NCBI GenBank assembly: GCA_902591865.1
Contig: CACJCK010000001.1
Coordinates: forward strand, 1-64,000
Direction: 5' to 3'
Source: an uncultured Prochlorococcus sp.
GTDB taxonomy: Bacteria; Cyanobacteriota; Cyanobacteriia; PCC-6307; Cyanobiaceae
DNA: 64,000 nucleotides
Positions 52,561-62,849 of this stretch are shown piece by piece. The stretch's first letter is position 1. Each line of letters begins with the position of its first letter. A program made the position numbers and the translations under genes. The notes beneath the pieces were generated by a model. That model did not search any database. It was not told where the DNA came from and saw only the letters and a list, made by a program, of their open reading frames with translations.

Positions 52561-52728
52561 TTAATTTTGTTCAATATTATTTGCAGAAAATAAAAAGATT
52601 AAACTTATTAGAGCAATGATAGAAAAAAATCTTATTTCAAAAAGGTACTCTAAAAAAGATGCAACGGGTTCAAATATCCAATAAGTAAAAAATTGAATTA
52701 ATAAAACAATAAATAATAATAAAAACAT
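52561..52728 (-). CDS. Small membrane protein, 55 aa, overlapping the Sua5 stop
   Basis: MFLLLFIVLLIQFFTYWIFE, then PVASFLEYLFEIRFFSIIAL and a short polar end. Two hydrophobic helices. Its ATG overlaps the TAA of the upstream gene by one base (TAATG), which supports it. Unrecognised. Confidence 0.6.
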   Translation of the reverse strand: MFLLLFIVLLIQFFTYWIFEPVASFLEYLFEIRFFSIIALISLIFLFSANNIEQN

Positions 52729-53309
52729 TAATACAATTCCCTAACTAATACTTCTCCTTTTCTAATCAACCTCCAATCTCCGCTTTTCTTCCAAAATATA
52801 ATAGTGCTTGCTTTTCCACTACTTTTTTCCCAGGGTATAGGGCTTAAAATTTTTACAGAAGGGAAATCTAGAGCAATACCTTCAACTGTAATTGATCCTT
52901 TAAAACCTGAAATATTTGCACTTGAAGTTAACAATGGTCCTGTTTCTCTCATGAGAGATTGAGCCATATATGAATTTGGAATCCTTAATCCAAGAGTAAG
53001 ATCATTGCTTGTGAGGATTGGATTCTGCTTTTCTGAAGCAGGAATAACCATTGTCAGAGCTCCAGGCCAATATTTTGAAGCTATATTTTCGTAATCTTCT
53101 TTAGCTGATTCATGAACATAATCAATTAATTGTTTATGTTCTGATCCCATAAGAATTAAGGGTTTATCTCTATCTCTTTTTTTAAAATCATAAATTATGT
53201 TTGAAAATTTCGGCAGGCATCCAATCGCAGGTAATGTGTCAGTTGGGAAAATTATAGGTAAACCACTTTTAAGAGTCTTCAAGGCGGATTTACAGTCTAT
53301 TAAATTCAT
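52728..53309 (-). CDS. Sua5/YciO/YrdC family protein (threonylcarbamoyl-AMP synthase type)
   Basis: 193 residues. PIIFPTDTLPAIGCLPKFSN near 18-37, KKRDRDKPLILMGSE near 44 and LTLGLRIPNS near 124-133, with the end TIIFWKKSGDWRLIRKGEVL, fit the YrdC domain. These make threonylcarbamoyl-AMP for the t6A modification of tRNA at position 37. This protein is of the shorter YrdC type. Followed upstream by prmC with a 23-bp gap. Confidence 0.85.
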   Translation of the reverse strand: MNLIDCKSALKTLKSGLPIIFPTDTLPAIGCLPKFSNIIYDFKKRDRDKPLILMGSEHKQLIDYVHESAKEDYENIASKYWPGALTMVIPASEKQNPILTSNDLTLGLRIPNSYMAQSLMRETGPLLTSSANISGFKGSITVEGIALDFPSVKILSPIPWEKSSGKASTIIFWKKSGDWRLIRKGEVLVRELY

Positions 53310-53332
53310 TTAAATTATGAACCTGTATTAAT

Positions 53333-54202
53333 TCATTTATATCTTCCAATGGTAAACCTTCCAATACCTGAAAGATCTTTCACAATTTCTATTGATGTAA
53401 ATTCATTTTTAATAAGTAGTTTTTTTACTTTTTCGCCTTGATCAAAATGATTCTCTAATATTATCCAGCCTTTCTTTTTTAAAAATAATGGTGCTTTTTG
53501 TATTATTTCTCTAAGATGTTTTAAACCATCTTCGCCGCCTAATAGAGCAACTTTAGGTTCGAAATTTTTAACTTCTTTTGGTAATTTTTCATAAGTATCT
53601 TTTGGAATATATGGCGGATTTGAAATTGCGAGGTCTAATTTTCCCTTGAAACTTTCAAGAGGTGACCACCAATTTCCACAATAAAATTTCAAATTTGACT
53701 GTTTTGAAGAATTAATAAAATTATTAGTTGCTACTTCTAGTGAATCTTGATCTACATCACTTGCTACTCCTTCACTAAAGGGATAAGCCAATGCCAAGGC
53801 GATACTTATAGCTCCTGATCCAGTACCTAATTCAGCAAAAAATAATTTCTCTGACTTATTTCGAAATATATTGAAGACAATATCTATTATTAGCTCTGTC
53901 TCAGCTCTGGGAATAAGCACTTTGTTTGTGACTTTTAATTTTAAGTCTCTCCAAAAAGTTATTCCACAAAGGTATTGAATTGGGCAAGATTTAAATAAGT
54001 GTTGATCCCATAGAGATTCCAAAAATTCTAGGTTTTCTTTTAAATGTAAAATTCCGCCAGGATTAATGGTTATTAAATTTATCTCACTATTAGATATACC
54101 ACCTACACAGTCAAGTAAAACAGCAAAAGTTTGTTGATTTCCTCCTTTAGAAAGTTGCTTTTTTTTCCAAAATAAAAATTCTTCTCCTGAAATACTAAGC
54201 AT
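53333..54202 (-). CDS. prmC: Release-factor glutamine N5-methyltransferase
   Basis: 289 residues. N-terminal helical domain, then the methyltransferase domain: LIPRAETELIIDIVFNIF near 96, FAELGTGSGAISIALALAYP near 123-142, and the NPPY motif in DLAISNPPYIPKDTYEKLPKE near 187. It methylates Gln in the GGQ motif of RF1 and RF2. Coexists in the window with the VGQ ArfB-like protein. Confidence 0.93.
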   Translation of the reverse strand: MLSISGEEFLFWKKKQLSKGGNQQTFAVLLDCVGGISNSEINLITINPGGILHLKENLEFLESLWDQHLFKSCPIQYLCGITFWRDLKLKVTNKVLIPRAETELIIDIVFNIFRNKSEKLFFAELGTGSGAISIALALAYPFSEGVASDVDQDSLEVATNNFINSSKQSNLKFYCGNWWSPLESFKGKLDLAISNPPYIPKDTYEKLPKEVKNFEPKVALLGGEDGLKHLREIIQKAPLFLKKKGWIILENHFDQGEKVKKLLIKNEFTSIEIVKDLSGIGRFTIGRYK

Positions 54203-54213
54203 TTATAGAAGCA

Positions 54214-54366
54214 TCAGCGTTTTGGACCAAGCCTACCTTTACTTGAGTCAGAGTAGAAGCTGGATTTTTCACCGTCTTGGGTAGAGATAAATAAACCTAT
54301 GAGGAATATTGTTGGCACCCCTACAAATAAAAGGCTAGCTACGAATCCAAAGTTAGTTGTTTCCAT
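54214..54366 (-). CDS. psbM: Photosystem II subunit PsbM
   Basis: 50 residues: METTNFGFVASLLFVGVPTI followed by FLIGLFISTQDGEKSSFYSD. One membrane helix with the PsbM pattern (METxxxGFVASLxFVxVPTxFLIxLxxxT). Located at the photosystem II dimer interface. The polar tail of about 18 residues is longer than in most cyanobacteria. Upstream bases 54371-54400 contain TAGTACATAT-like palindromic sequence. Confidence 0.92.
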   Translation of the reverse strand: METTNFGFVASLLFVGVPTIFLIGLFISTQDGEKSSFYSDSSKGRLGPKR

Positions 54367-54468
54367 TTTTTGGCTATACTAAATATGTACTAAGACTATA
54401 GACATATAACTGGGAATAAAGTGGAAAAATAAATAAAAAATATAAACTGATTAACAGTCTTAAACAAT

Positions 54469-54831
54469 TTAACGAGGTAATTTTTTGTTTTCACTAATTT
54501 TTTTTAATTCTTCCAAATTTGATGGAGGAGATTGTGGTTTTGTTAAAATTATTGCAGAAGATTTTATTAGTGTTTGGCATGCAAGTCGCCAATTTTCTGG
54601 TCTATTTTTGAGTTTTTCTTCTTCAACAGAAGTAAGTGGACTCAAAGAATTTTTGTTTCCTCCTTCAACTGAAATAAAGCAAGTACTACATTGTCCTGCC
54701 CCTCCACAATTTCCTAAAATCCCTTTTAATCCATAAAGTTGTAAGTTTTCTTTCATTACCAATTCCCTTAAATTTTCACCAGGATTACATTGAACTTCTA
54801 AATCCTCACGGATAAATCTGATAGTTGCCAT
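54469..54831 (-). CDS. [2Fe-2S] ferredoxin-like protein
   Basis: 120 residues. Cys42, Cys48, Cys51 and Cys85 in GNCGGAGQCSTCFISVEGG and WRLACQTL hold the cluster with the C-x5-C-x2-C...C spacing of adrenodoxin-type ferredoxins. An extra 30-residue basic tail follows. Probably an electron carrier other than the main PetF. Divergent from psbB. Confidence 0.88.
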   Translation of the reverse strand: MATIRFIREDLEVQCNPGENLRELVMKENLQLYGLKGILGNCGGAGQCSTCFISVEGGNKNSLSPLTSVEEEKLKNRPENWRLACQTLIKSSAIILTKPQSPPSNLEELKKISENKKLPR

Positions 54832-55053
54832 TTTTTTAGTTATTTTTCTTATTTTGGCGTTTTACTTTGAGAATTGTGACCAAAATATTAACAATTTTTT
54901 GCTAAAAATTCCTTGTAAACTCAATCCTGTAAATCGATTTGCCCAATTTTTGCAAGAAAATAAATTTATTTACAAAAATCCCTCAAAGACTAAAAAACCC
55001 TTACTATCGTGATGTTTAGCTGTTTAATCAGCATAGTTACTAGAAATTAACCG

Positions 55054-56577
55054 ATGGGATTGCCTTGGTATCGAGTTCACACAGTAGTTATTAATGACCC
55101 AGGTCGACTACTTGCTGTGCATCTTATGCATACTGCATTATTAGCCGGCTGGGCCGGTTCTATGGCTCTTTATGAATTAGCCATTTTTGACCCTTCTGAT
55201 GCTGTTCTCAATCCAATGTGGAGACAAGGGATGTACGTTATGCCTTTCATGGCAAGACTAGGTATCACAAGTAGTTGGAACGGATGGGATATTACAGGTG
55301 CTACAGGAGTTGATCCTGGGTTCTGGAGTTTTGAAGGTGTTGCAGCAGCACACATAGTATTCAGTGGATTATTGATGTTAGCCTCTATTTGGCACTGGAC
55401 ATACTGGGATTTGGATCTATGGGAAGATTCAAGAACTGGTGAGCCAGCTCTCGATTTGCCGAGAATATTCGGAATTCACCTTCTCCTCGCAGGACTTACA
55501 TGTTTTGGTTTTGGAGCATTTCATTGTGCAAACGTGGGGATTTGGGTTTCTGATCCTTATGGCCTAAATGGTCATGTAGAGCCTGTTGCCCCTTCTTGGG
55601 GAGTGGAAGGATTTAACCCATTTAATCCTGGAGGAATTGTTGCTAATCATATTGCGGCTGGACTGATGGGTATCATTGGGGGTATTTTTCACATTACCAA
55701 TAGACCAGGAGAAAGACTTTATAGAGCTCTGAAACTTGGAAGTCTCGAAGGTGTTCTAGCTAGTGCTTTAGCTGCTGTATTATTTGTTTCCTTTGTTGTT
55801 TCAGGAACAATGTGGTATGGTTCAGCAACAACACCAGTTGAATTATTTGGTCCTACGAGATATCAATGGGATTCGGGCTATTTCAAAACTGAAATTAACA
55901 GAAGGGTACAGGCTGCTATAGACAATGGAGCCACTAAGGAAGAGGCATATGCATCGATTCCAGAGAAATTAGCCTTCTACGATTATGTTGGAAATAGTCC
56001 TGCAAAAGGGGGTTTATTCAGAGTTGGAGCTCTCGTTAATGGTGATGGTTTACCAACTGGATGGCAAGGTCATATTGCTTTTCAAGACAAAGAAGGTAAT
56101 GAATTAGAAGTTAGAAGAATACCTAATTTCTTTGAAAACTTTCCTGTCATCCTTGAAGACAAAGAAGGTAATGTAAGAGCAGATATTCCATTTAGAAGAG
56201 CTGAAGCAAAGTATTCATTTGAACAGACTGGTATTACTGCAACTATCTATGGAGGAGATCTTAATGGTCAAACATTTACTGATCCTGCAGTTGTTAAAAG
56301 ATTAGCTAGAAAGGCTCAACTTGGAGAAGCTTTCAAGTTTGACAGAGAGACATATAAATCTGACGGTGTATTCCGAAGCTCTCCAAGAGCGTGGTTTACA
56401 TATGCACATTTATGTTTCGGATTACTTTTCTTGTTCGGCCACTGGTGGCACGCTTCAAGAACTCTTTACAGAAATTCCTTTGCTGGTATTGATGCTGAGA
56501 TTGGCGACCAAGTTGAATTTGGTTTATTCAAGAAACTTGGTGACGAAACCACAAGAAGAATCCCAGGAAGGGTTTAA
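55054..56577 (+). CDS. psbB: Photosystem II CP47 chlorophyll apoprotein
   Basis: 507 residues. [20 protein letters not shown] at the start, multiple His pairs for chlorophyll ([50 protein letters not shown]), a large lumenal loop and the end [12 protein letters not shown]. Core antenna in thylakoids. A 220-bp upstream region has no gene and should carry the promoter. Followed by psbT. Confidence 0.99.
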   Translation: MGLPWYRVHTVVINDPGRLLAVHLMHTALLAGWAGSMALYELAIFDPSDAVLNPMWRQGMYVMPFMARLGITSSWNGWDITGATGVDPGFWSFEGVAAAHIVFSGLLMLASIWHWTYWDLDLWEDSRTGEPALDLPRIFGIHLLLAGLTCFGFGAFHCANVGIWVSDPYGLNGHVEPVAPSWGVEGFNPFNPGGIVANHIAAGLMGIIGGIFHITNRPGERLYRALKLGSLEGVLASALAAVLFVSFVVSGTMWYGSATTPVELFGPTRYQWDSGYFKTEINRRVQAAIDNGATKEEAYASIPEKLAFYDYVGNSPAKGGLFRVGALVNGDGLPTGWQGHIAFQDKEGNELEVRRIPNFFENFPVILEDKEGNVRADIPFRRAEAKYSFEQTGITATIYGGDLNGQTFTDPAVVKRLARKAQLGEAFKFDRETYKSDGVFRSSPRAWFTYAHLCFGLLFLFGHWWHASRTLYRNSFAGIDAEIGDQVEFGLFKKLGDETTRRIPGRV

Positions 56578-56600
56578 ATTAAACTTTATCACTTAATATT

Positions 56601-56699
56601 ATGGAAGCTTTCGCTTACGTTCTCATTCTAACTCTCGCAGTTGTTACCTTATTCTTTGCTGTCGCCTTTAGAGACCCGCCTAAATTTGATAGAAAATGA
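56601..56699 (+). CDS. psbT: Photosystem II subunit PsbT
   Basis: 32 residues: [20 protein letters not shown] then [12 protein letters not shown]. Standard single-helix PsbT, 23 bases after psbB. It stabilises the dimer and its repair. Confidence 0.96.
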   Translation: MEAFAYVLILTLAVVTLFFAVAFRDPPKFDRK

Positions 56700-56705
56700 A
56701 CTAAG

Positions 56706-56738
56706 AAAAAAAGCCTCTTTAACAAGAGGTTTTTTTTT
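56706..56738 (+). terminator. Intrinsic terminator after psbB-psbT
   Basis: AAAAGCCTCTT, loop TAAC, AAGAGG (56724-56729) then a run of nine T. It stands seven bases after the psbT stop. Confidence 0.85.
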
Positions 56739-56798
56739 ACTTTTCATAATGTGAATATTACTCTACTATTGGGGTTGTAGTGCATCTTATTTCACCAC

Positions 56799-57278
56799 AT
56801 GCAGTGTCCAACCTGTCAAAACACAGATAGCAGAGTTTTGGAATCAAGATCTGCTGACAGTGGCAAAAGTGTTCGGAGAAGAAGAGAGTGCCTAAATTGC
56901 AGCTTCAGATTTACAACTTATGAAAGAGTGGAATCAATGCCAGTTTCAGTTTTAAAGAAAGACGGTAGCAGAGAGTTATTTGATAAAGAAAAATTATTTA
57001 CTGGTATTTCAAGAGCTTGTGAAAAGACTAACTTCAGTAGTGAAGCAATTATTAATTTCGTAGATGGAATTGAATCACAAATCGTTCAAAACTCTAATAA
57101 AGATATTAAATCTTCACAAATCGGAGAATTAATACTTAAGAATCTTAGGAAAGAAAACGAAGTTGCCTATATAAGATACGCCTCTGTTTACAGAAAATTT
57201 AATGGAGTCAAAGATTTTATTTCTACTCTTGAATCTCTAAAAGGAAGTTCAAAAAACCAATTAGCTTCAATTTCATAA
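56799..57278 (+). CDS. nrdR: Transcriptional repressor NrdR
   Basis: 159 residues. Zinc ribbon Cys3, Cys6, Cys31, Cys34 (MQCPTCQN...CLNC) and the ATP-cone domain starting [20 protein letters not shown]. It senses ATP/dATP and represses ribonucleotide reductase genes. Confidence 0.95.
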   Translation: MQCPTCQNTDSRVLESRSADSGKSVRRRRECLNCSFRFTTYERVESMPVSVLKKDGSRELFDKEKLFTGISRACEKTNFSSEAIINFVDGIESQIVQNSNKDIKSSQIGELILKNLRKENEVAYIRYASVYRKFNGVKDFISTLESLKGSSKNQLASIS

Positions 57279-57322
57279 AATTCAGCATCTTAAAGTGTAG
57301 AATACATAACACAAATGTTTTT

Positions 57323-57373
57323 TGCTATTAGTTTGCAGGCCAATAGCATTCCTTTCTAACTACCTCAGGTAGT
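57323..57373 (+). promoter_or_regulatory. Two hairpins in the rps1 leader
   Basis: TGCTATT (57323-57329) pairs with AATAGCA (57342-57348). Just after it ACTACC-TCA-GGTAGT (57359-57373) forms a perfect short hairpin 14 bases before the ATG. They could control S1 synthesis, as S1 leaders do in other bacteria. Confidence 0.5.
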
Positions 57374-57387
57374 CTGCGATACAACAA

Positions 57388-58473
57388 ATGAACGAAAATT
57401 CTTCCCAAACCATTAATGAAGTTTCTGAAGATCAAGAAATCAAAAATTCGTCTGAGTTAGATAATGATTCAGCATCTCAAAATGAGGAAGATTTATCATT
57501 CGAGAAGAGCGATATACCCACAGCAGATTCTTCTTCTAGCAGAACAAATACGGATTTTGACAACGCAGGATTCACACAAGAAGAATTCGCATCACTTTTA
57601 GGTAAGTATGACTATAACTTCAAGCCTGGCGACCTAGTTAAAGGTACCGTTTTTGCTCTAGAGCCCAAAGGGGCCATGATAGACATAGGGGCAAAAACAG
57701 CCGCTTTTATGCCAGTTCAAGAGGTTTCAATAAATAGAGTTGAAGGACTTAATGATGTTTTACAAACCTCAGAAAGTAGAGAATTTTTCATAATGAGCGA
57801 AGAGAATGAAGATGGCCAGTTAGCCCTCTCCATTAGAAGAATTGAATATCAAAGAGCATGGGAAAGGGTTAGACAACTTCAAAAAGAAGATGCAACTATA
57901 TATTCCGAAGTTTTTGCAACAAACAGAGGCGGAGCTCTTGTCAGGGTAGAAGGCTTAAGAGGTTTTATCCCAGGCTCTCATATAAGTGCTCGAAAAATTA
58001 AAGATGACTTAGAAGGTGAATTTTTACCTTTAAAATTTCTCGAAGTTGATGAAGAGAGAAATAGATTAGTACTAAGTCATAGAAGAGCTTTGGTTGAGAA
58101 AAAAATGAACCGACTTGAGGTTGGCGAAGTTGTTGTTGGTTCTGTAAAAGGTATTAAACCTTATGGAGCCTTTATTGATATTGGTGGAGTCAGTGGTCTA
58201 TTGCACATTTCTGAGATTAGTCATGAACATATTGAGACGCCTCATAATGTTTTAAATGTGAATGACCAAATGAAGGTTATGATAATTGACCTTGATTCAG
58301 AAAGAGGACGAATTTCATTATCTACTAAAGCACTTGAACCTGAACCAGGCGATATGCTCACTGATCCCCAAAAAGTTTTTAGTAAAGCTGAAGAAATGGC
58401 TGCGAAATACAAACAAATGTTATTTGAACAAACTGACGATAACGAAGAAATCATCACAACTTCATCAGAATAG
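57388..58473 (+). CDS. rpsA: 30S ribosomal protein S1
   Basis: 361 residues, the shorter cyanobacterial S1. An acidic start of about 70 residues is followed by three S1 RNA-binding domains, near 77-150 (FKPGDLVKGTVFALEPKGAM), 165-230 (EVFATNRGGALVRVEGLRGF) and 245-315 (VVVGSVKGIKPYGAFIDIGG). It helps mRNA bind the small subunit. Confidence 0.94.
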   Translation: MNENSSQTINEVSEDQEIKNSSELDNDSASQNEEDLSFEKSDIPTADSSSSRTNTDFDNAGFTQEEFASLLGKYDYNFKPGDLVKGTVFALEPKGAMIDIGAKTAAFMPVQEVSINRVEGLNDVLQTSESREFFIMSEENEDGQLALSIRRIEYQRAWERVRQLQKEDATIYSEVFATNRGGALVRVEGLRGFIPGSHISARKIKDDLEGEFLPLKFLEVDEERNRLVLSHRRALVEKKMNRLEVGEVVVGSVKGIKPYGAFIDIGGVSGLLHISEISHEHIETPHNVLNVNDQMKVMIIDLDSERGRISLSTKALEPEPGDMLTDPQKVFSKAEEMAAKYKQMLFEQTDDNEEIITTSSE

Positions 58474-58609
58474 AATAATTCCACTTATTTAGTTCACGAA
58501 TATCGGAACTTAAGCCTCATTACTTTTTTACAAGTATTTTTTAATTTACAATAATTGATTTGTAACTATAGTCTAATTTAGGATAATATCTAATATTAAA
58601 TATATATAA

Positions 58610-59851
58610 ATGAGTGATTTCATTTTTACTTCGGAATCCGTAACTGAAGGTCATCCTGACAAAATATGTGATCAAATCAGTGACGCTGTTTTAGATGCTT
58701 TATTGACAGAAGATCCAGAAAGCAGAGTTGCATGCGAAACTGTTGTTAATACGGGTCTTTGTTTACTTACTGGAGAAATAACTTCAAAAGCAAAAGTCGA
58801 TTATATAAAACTTGTTAGAAATGTAATTAAAGAAATTGGATATGAAGGCTATAGAGCAGGTGGTTTTGACGCAAATAGTTGTGCTGTTTTAGTAGCACTT
58901 GATGAGCAATCACCAGATATTTCTCAAGGAGTAAACGAAGCAGATGATGTTAACGATGATTTGGAAGATAATACCGGAGCTGGTGACCAAGGCATAATGT
59001 TCGGCTATGCATGCGATGAGACGCCTGAATTAATGCCCTTACCAATTAGCTTGGCACATAGATTAGCCATTCAACTTGCCAAAGTGAGGCATGAAGAAGT
59101 CCTTGATTATCTACTCCCTGATGGCAAAACTCAAGTAAGCATTGATTACGAAAAAGGTTTACCAGTCTCAATTAACACGATTTTAATTTCAACTCAACAT
59201 AATCCTGAGATTGATGGAACGACAAATGAAGAAGAAATTCGTCAAAGAATAAAAGAAGATTTATGGACGCATGTTGTAATTCCTGCAACTGAAGATTTAG
59301 AAATCAAACCAAACATCAACAAGACAAGATTTCTAGTAAACCCTACAGGGAAATTTGTCGTAGGGGGTCCTCAAGGAGATGCAGGGCTAACTGGCAGGAA
59401 AATTATTGTAGATACTTATGGTGGATATGCAAGACACGGAGGAGGAGCATTTTCTGGTAAAGATCCCACGAAAGTAGATAGATCAGCCGCTTATGCAGCA
59501 CGTTATGTGGCTAAAAGCATAGTTAAAGCAAAATTGGCAAAAAAAGCAGAAGTTCAATTAAGTTATGCAATTGGAGTAGCAAAACCAATTTCCATTCTCG
59601 TGGAAACTTTTGATACGGGTGTTATTTCACAAGCTAATTTGAATGAGCTAATTAGAGAGCACTTTGATTTAAGACCCGCAGCAATAATAAAAGAATTTAA
59701 CTTAAGAAATCTACCTAAAAAAATGGGAGGTAAATTTTTTAGAAAGACTGCTTCATATGGACATTTTGGCAGAAGAGATCTTGATCTCCCTTGGGAAAAT
59801 GTAGAAGAAAAAGCAACCCAATTAGCAGAAGCTTCCAAAATCTTTTTATAA
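58610..59851 (+). CDS. metK: S-adenosylmethionine synthetase
   Basis: 413 residues. [20 protein letters not shown] near 8-27, the [16 protein letters not shown] loop near 123 and [19 protein letters not shown] near 282. It makes SAM from methionine and ATP. No SAM riboswitch is visible in the 136-bp upstream region. The next gene starts 12 bases after its stop. Confidence 0.97.
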   Translation: MSDFIFTSESVTEGHPDKICDQISDAVLDALLTEDPESRVACETVVNTGLCLLTGEITSKAKVDYIKLVRNVIKEIGYEGYRAGGFDANSCAVLVALDEQSPDISQGVNEADDVNDDLEDNTGAGDQGIMFGYACDETPELMPLPISLAHRLAIQLAKVRHEEVLDYLLPDGKTQVSIDYEKGLPVSINTILISTQHNPEIDGTTNEEEIRQRIKEDLWTHVVIPATEDLEIKPNINKTRFLVNPTGKFVVGGPQGDAGLTGRKIIVDTYGGYARHGGGAFSGKDPTKVDRSAAYAARYVAKSIVKAKLAKKAEVQLSYAIGVAKPISILVETFDTGVISQANLNELIREHFDLRPAAIIKEFNLRNLPKKMGGKFFRKTASYGHFGRRDLDLPWENVEEKATQLAEASKIFL

Positions 59852-59862
59852 AATATTTTTCT

Positions 59863-61092
59863 ATGCCTGATAATTTTTATGGAGGGTTAGATTTTGGAAC
59901 CAGTGGTGTAAGAATATCAATAATTAATCTTCATAAGAAATTAGTATATTCCAATTCAGTACCTTATTCATGCAGCTTTAAAAATCCAAATTCTTGGATC
60001 AATTCCTGTGAAAATCTCTTGGTTAATTTACCTATTGAGGTAAAAATTAATCTGTGTAAATTGGCTATCTCCGGCACCTCAGGAACTTTAACAGCATCAA
60101 ATTTGCAAGGAGAACCGATAGGAGAAGCAATACCTTATTACCAAGCATGTAATAAACATAAGATTCTTCTTGAATCACTAACTTCTGGAGAAGATCATCT
60201 GCGAACTCCATACAGTAGTCTTGCTAAAGCATTAAAACTGATAGAAAAATATGGGACCAATATACTTTTACGACATCAATCTGATTGGATCACTGGTTGG
60301 TTTTTAAAAGATTGGAGTCATGGAGAAGAAGGTAATAATGTAAAACTTGGTTGGGATCTAAAAAAAGAATCATGGCCAATTAGCTATCTCAATACTCCAT
60401 GGCAAAAATGCCTACCTCAAATAATAAAAAGTGGAAAAATTATTGGACAAGTAAATTTTGGTTTGGCAGAGAGATTTAAGTTGAATAAGAAATTAATATT
60501 AATCTCAGGCACCACTGACTCTAATGCGAGTTTAATAGCTGCAGGTTTAGGTAAAGAAGATGGTCTCACAGTGTTAGGGACAACTATTGTTGTTAAAAAA
60601 GTTATTGATAATCCTATAAAAAAACAAGGGATTACAAATCATAGAGTAAACGGCGATTGGATATGTGGAGGAGCATCAAACGCAGGATGCGGTGTCTTGT
60701 CCCAGTTCTTTTCTGATTTAGAGATAAAGGAGCTCAGTCGACAAATAAATCCATCAAAAAACACTTCTTTAAATCTTTTACCTCTTAATAGTAAAGGAGA
60801 GAGATTTCCTGTTAATAATTCTAATTTAGAGCCGATACTTGGTCCAAGGCCAGTAAGCGATTCACTGTATTTACATGCATTATTCGAGGGACTAGCTAAG
60901 ATCGAATTGAAAGGATGGGAAAAACTAGGCGAACTAACAGGTTCACTTCCAAAAAAAATTATTACTATTGGTGGAGGTTCCAAAAACCCTCAATGGAGAA
61001 AAATAAGAGAAAAAATTATCAATATACCTATAGTTTCATGTAAAAAAACTACTTCATTTGGTACTGCCTTGTTAGCGATTAACTCAAAATAA
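59863..61092 (+). CDS. FGGY-family carbohydrate kinase
   Basis: Start set at ATG 59863 (409 residues); the longer upstream frame overlaps metK. The front GGLDFGTSGVRISIINL carries the phosphate loop. ISGTTDSNASLIAAGLGKED near 215-234 holds the catalytic Asp, and TIGGGSKNPQWRKIREKI near 373 the ATP side. Resembles xylulose/ribulose kinases of the plant and cyanobacterial XK-1 group. Sugar substrate uncertain. Confidence 0.88.
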   Translation: MPDNFYGGLDFGTSGVRISIINLHKKLVYSNSVPYSCSFKNPNSWINSCENLLVNLPIEVKINLCKLAISGTSGTLTASNLQGEPIGEAIPYYQACNKHKILLESLTSGEDHLRTPYSSLAKALKLIEKYGTNILLRHQSDWITGWFLKDWSHGEEGNNVKLGWDLKKESWPISYLNTPWQKCLPQIIKSGKIIGQVNFGLAERFKLNKKLILISGTTDSNASLIAAGLGKEDGLTVLGTTIVVKKVIDNPIKKQGITNHRVNGDWICGGASNAGCGVLSQFFSDLEIKELSRQINPSKNTSLNLLPLNSKGERFPVNNSNLEPILGPRPVSDSLYLHALFEGLAKIELKGWEKLGELTGSLPKKIITIGGGSKNPQWRKIREKIINIPIVSCKKTTSFGTALLAINSK

Positions 61093-61182
61093 AACTTTTA
61101 TGGATATTTGATGAAGATATAAAATTTTTAACTAAAAAGGTTTCACAAACTACACATCTTAATTTAGAGTATATAGGTTAGA

Positions 61183-61255
61183 GCCGGGATAGCTCAGTTG
61201 GTAGAGCAGGCGACTGAAAATCGCCGTGTCCCCAGTTCAAATCTGGGTCCTGGCA
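61183..61255 (+). tRNA. trnF-GAA: tRNA-Phe (anticodon GAA)
   Basis: 73 bases: GCCGGGA with TCCTGGC (one G-T), anticodon arm GGCGACTGAAAATCGCC with GAA, T-arm CCCAGTTCAAATCTGGG. Followed by a perfect terminator. Confidence 0.97.
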
Positions 61256-61260
61256 CCTTT

Positions 61261-61286
61261 AAAACCCTGTCTTTGTACAGGGTTTT
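61261..61286 (+). terminator. Terminator after tRNA-Phe
   Basis: AAAACCCTGT, loop CTTTGT, ACAGGGTTTT: a perfect 10-base stem five bases after the tRNA. Confidence 0.85.
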
Positions 61287-61348
61287 ATATTTTCTAGCAT
61301 TTAAAAAATTAATTTTTTCTTTTATTTTAATTTAACAATTCAAAATTT

Positions 61349-61768
61349 TTAGTTTTCCACTCTGCAGACTTGACCAATAACACTCAAAATGAGTTTATCT
61401 CCATTTGGATCTTGCCAATCAGCTAAATCATTGAAATTACTATTTAATTCATCTATGGAGACATCAACGTCTCTAAATGATTTTTCAAAACAATTTATAT
61501 CCATTGTATAGAGAATATCCTTAGTAATTTCACTTTTTGTTTTAGGAATAAATTTACTCAATACTCTCACTGAACCGTCTTCATTCCTTTTAATACTTTG
61601 CCTATCCCATAACTGTTCTCCATATTCACTTTTAGGGACTCCAACCCATTCATGAGGCAAAGCATCTGATTTTTTTACTGCGATAAAAAAGAAAACGGTA
61701 ATGGAAAGTACTAAATAAATGATATTTCTAAAAAATATTGAATTAACTTTATTCTTAGAATCAATCAT
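61349..61768 (-). CDS. Secreted or anchored hypothetical protein, 139 aa
   Basis: N-terminal anchor IIYLVLSITVFFFIAVKKSD at about 16-35. The exported part has LPHEWVGVPKSEYGEQLWDR, KFIPKTKSEITKDILYTMDI, one Cys in INCFEKSF and another at VIGQVCRVEN, probably linked by a disulfide. It resembles exported proteins common in Prochlorococcus; function unknown. Confidence 0.65.
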   Translation of the reverse strand: MIDSKNKVNSIFFRNIIYLVLSITVFFFIAVKKSDALPHEWVGVPKSEYGEQLWDRQSIKRNEDGSVRVLSKFIPKTKSEITKDILYTMDINCFEKSFRDVDVSIDELNSNFNDLADWQDPNGDKLILSVIGQVCRVEN

Positions 61769-61915
61769 GACAACTTAAGTAATACAAAATTTTTAAAGAG
61801 GAAGAAATATAAGATTAAAAATTTATAAAAATATTTATTGATTAGTAATTCTATTATAGATAGAATCAAATATTAAAATTAAGAATTTACTTCCAATAAA
61901 TTTATTAGAAAAATA

Positions 61916-62551
61916 ATGAATAAAATAAAGAAATTTCTCACAGTAGTTTTTTTTATAGCAATATTTGTTTTATTAATTTATTTAATCCAAAATCATGGGA
62001 TTGAACCTCTAAGGAACAAAGTAGAAGGTATGGGGATTTGGGCTCCTATTGGAATATTCATACTTAGAGGAGTAAGTATTATTCTACCTGCCCTTCCAAG
62101 TTCAGCTTATTCTCTGCTAGCCGGTTCATTACTAGGATTTCAAAAAGGTTACATTACAATAATCTTTTCTGATATCGTTTTTTGCCAAGCTGCTTTCTTT
62201 ATTGCAAGAAATTATGGTCGAGTTCCTGTACGTAATTTAGTAGGCCCGAAAGCAATGAAAAAGATTGAAAGTTTTAATCAGAACCAACTAGAAGAAAATT
62301 TCTTTCTTATGACTGGTTTACTAATGACTGGCCTTTTTGATTTTCTAAGCTACGCAATTGGTATTGGAGGAACTCGCTGGAAAATATTTACTCCAGCATT
62401 ATTAATAAGCCTTCTAATCAGTGACTCTATACTTGTAGCAGTGGGAGCTGGAGTTAGCCAGGGAGCAGGACTATTTCTAGGAATTGCTCTATTGGGAATG
62501 TTTGCCTTAGCGACTCTTTCAGGATTAGCAAAAAATAAAATGCCTAAATAA
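61916..62551 (+). CDS. TVP38/TMEM64 (SNARE-associated, DedA-like) membrane protein
   Basis: 211 residues, five to six helices. The conserved turn is RGVSIILPALPSSAYSLLAGSLLGFQKGYI near 51-80, with FIARNYGRVPVRNLVGPKAM near 100. DedA/TVP38 relatives move lipid-linked molecules across membranes. No partner gene nearby. Confidence 0.85.
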   Translation: MNKIKKFLTVVFFIAIFVLLIYLIQNHGIEPLRNKVEGMGIWAPIGIFILRGVSIILPALPSSAYSLLAGSLLGFQKGYITIIFSDIVFCQAAFFIARNYGRVPVRNLVGPKAMKKIESFNQNQLEENFFLMTGLLMTGLFDFLSYAIGIGGTRWKIFTPALLISLLISDSILVAVGAGVSQGAGLFLGIALLGMFALATLSGLAKNKMPK

Positions 62552-62669
62552 CAAAATAATTAAAAATTCTGTTTTAAAAGGAATAGAGATATGACATTTT
62601 TGCAAACAAGAACTATATGAATAAGAATTCATGCAAGAATAGGAATCGATTAATTTTTAAAGTTCTTAG

Positions 62670-62849
62670 ATGACTCCATTTAGACCAACTTCTTATGATC
62701 GCCCTGGAGAACAAATATCAACCACACCTTCTGGATTAAAAGTAACTTCTGCAAAGAGATTAATGGTTGATTCAATGGTACGAATGATTCAAAAAGCAGA
62801 AAATCATTCTGCAGAAGATAAACTTGACGAAGAATCTGACAACTATTAA
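62670..62849 (+). CDS. Small conserved-looking protein, 59 aa
   Basis: [20 protein letters not shown] then [20 protein letters not shown] and a polar end. Soluble. Its 3' end overlaps the start of the CpeS-like gene by 26 bases in another frame, which suggests coupled translation. Confidence 0.6.
   Translation: MTPFRPTSYDRPGEQISTTPSGLKVTSAKRLMVDSMVRMIQKAENHSAEDKLDEESDNY

Noticed and set aside
58474-58609. SAM riboswitch before metK
   Set aside because: No recognisable SAM aptamer helices in this A/T-rich stretch.
59791-59862. Upstream extension of the FGGY kinase
   Set aside because: Overlaps the metK end in another frame; ATG 59863 begins the conserved domain.
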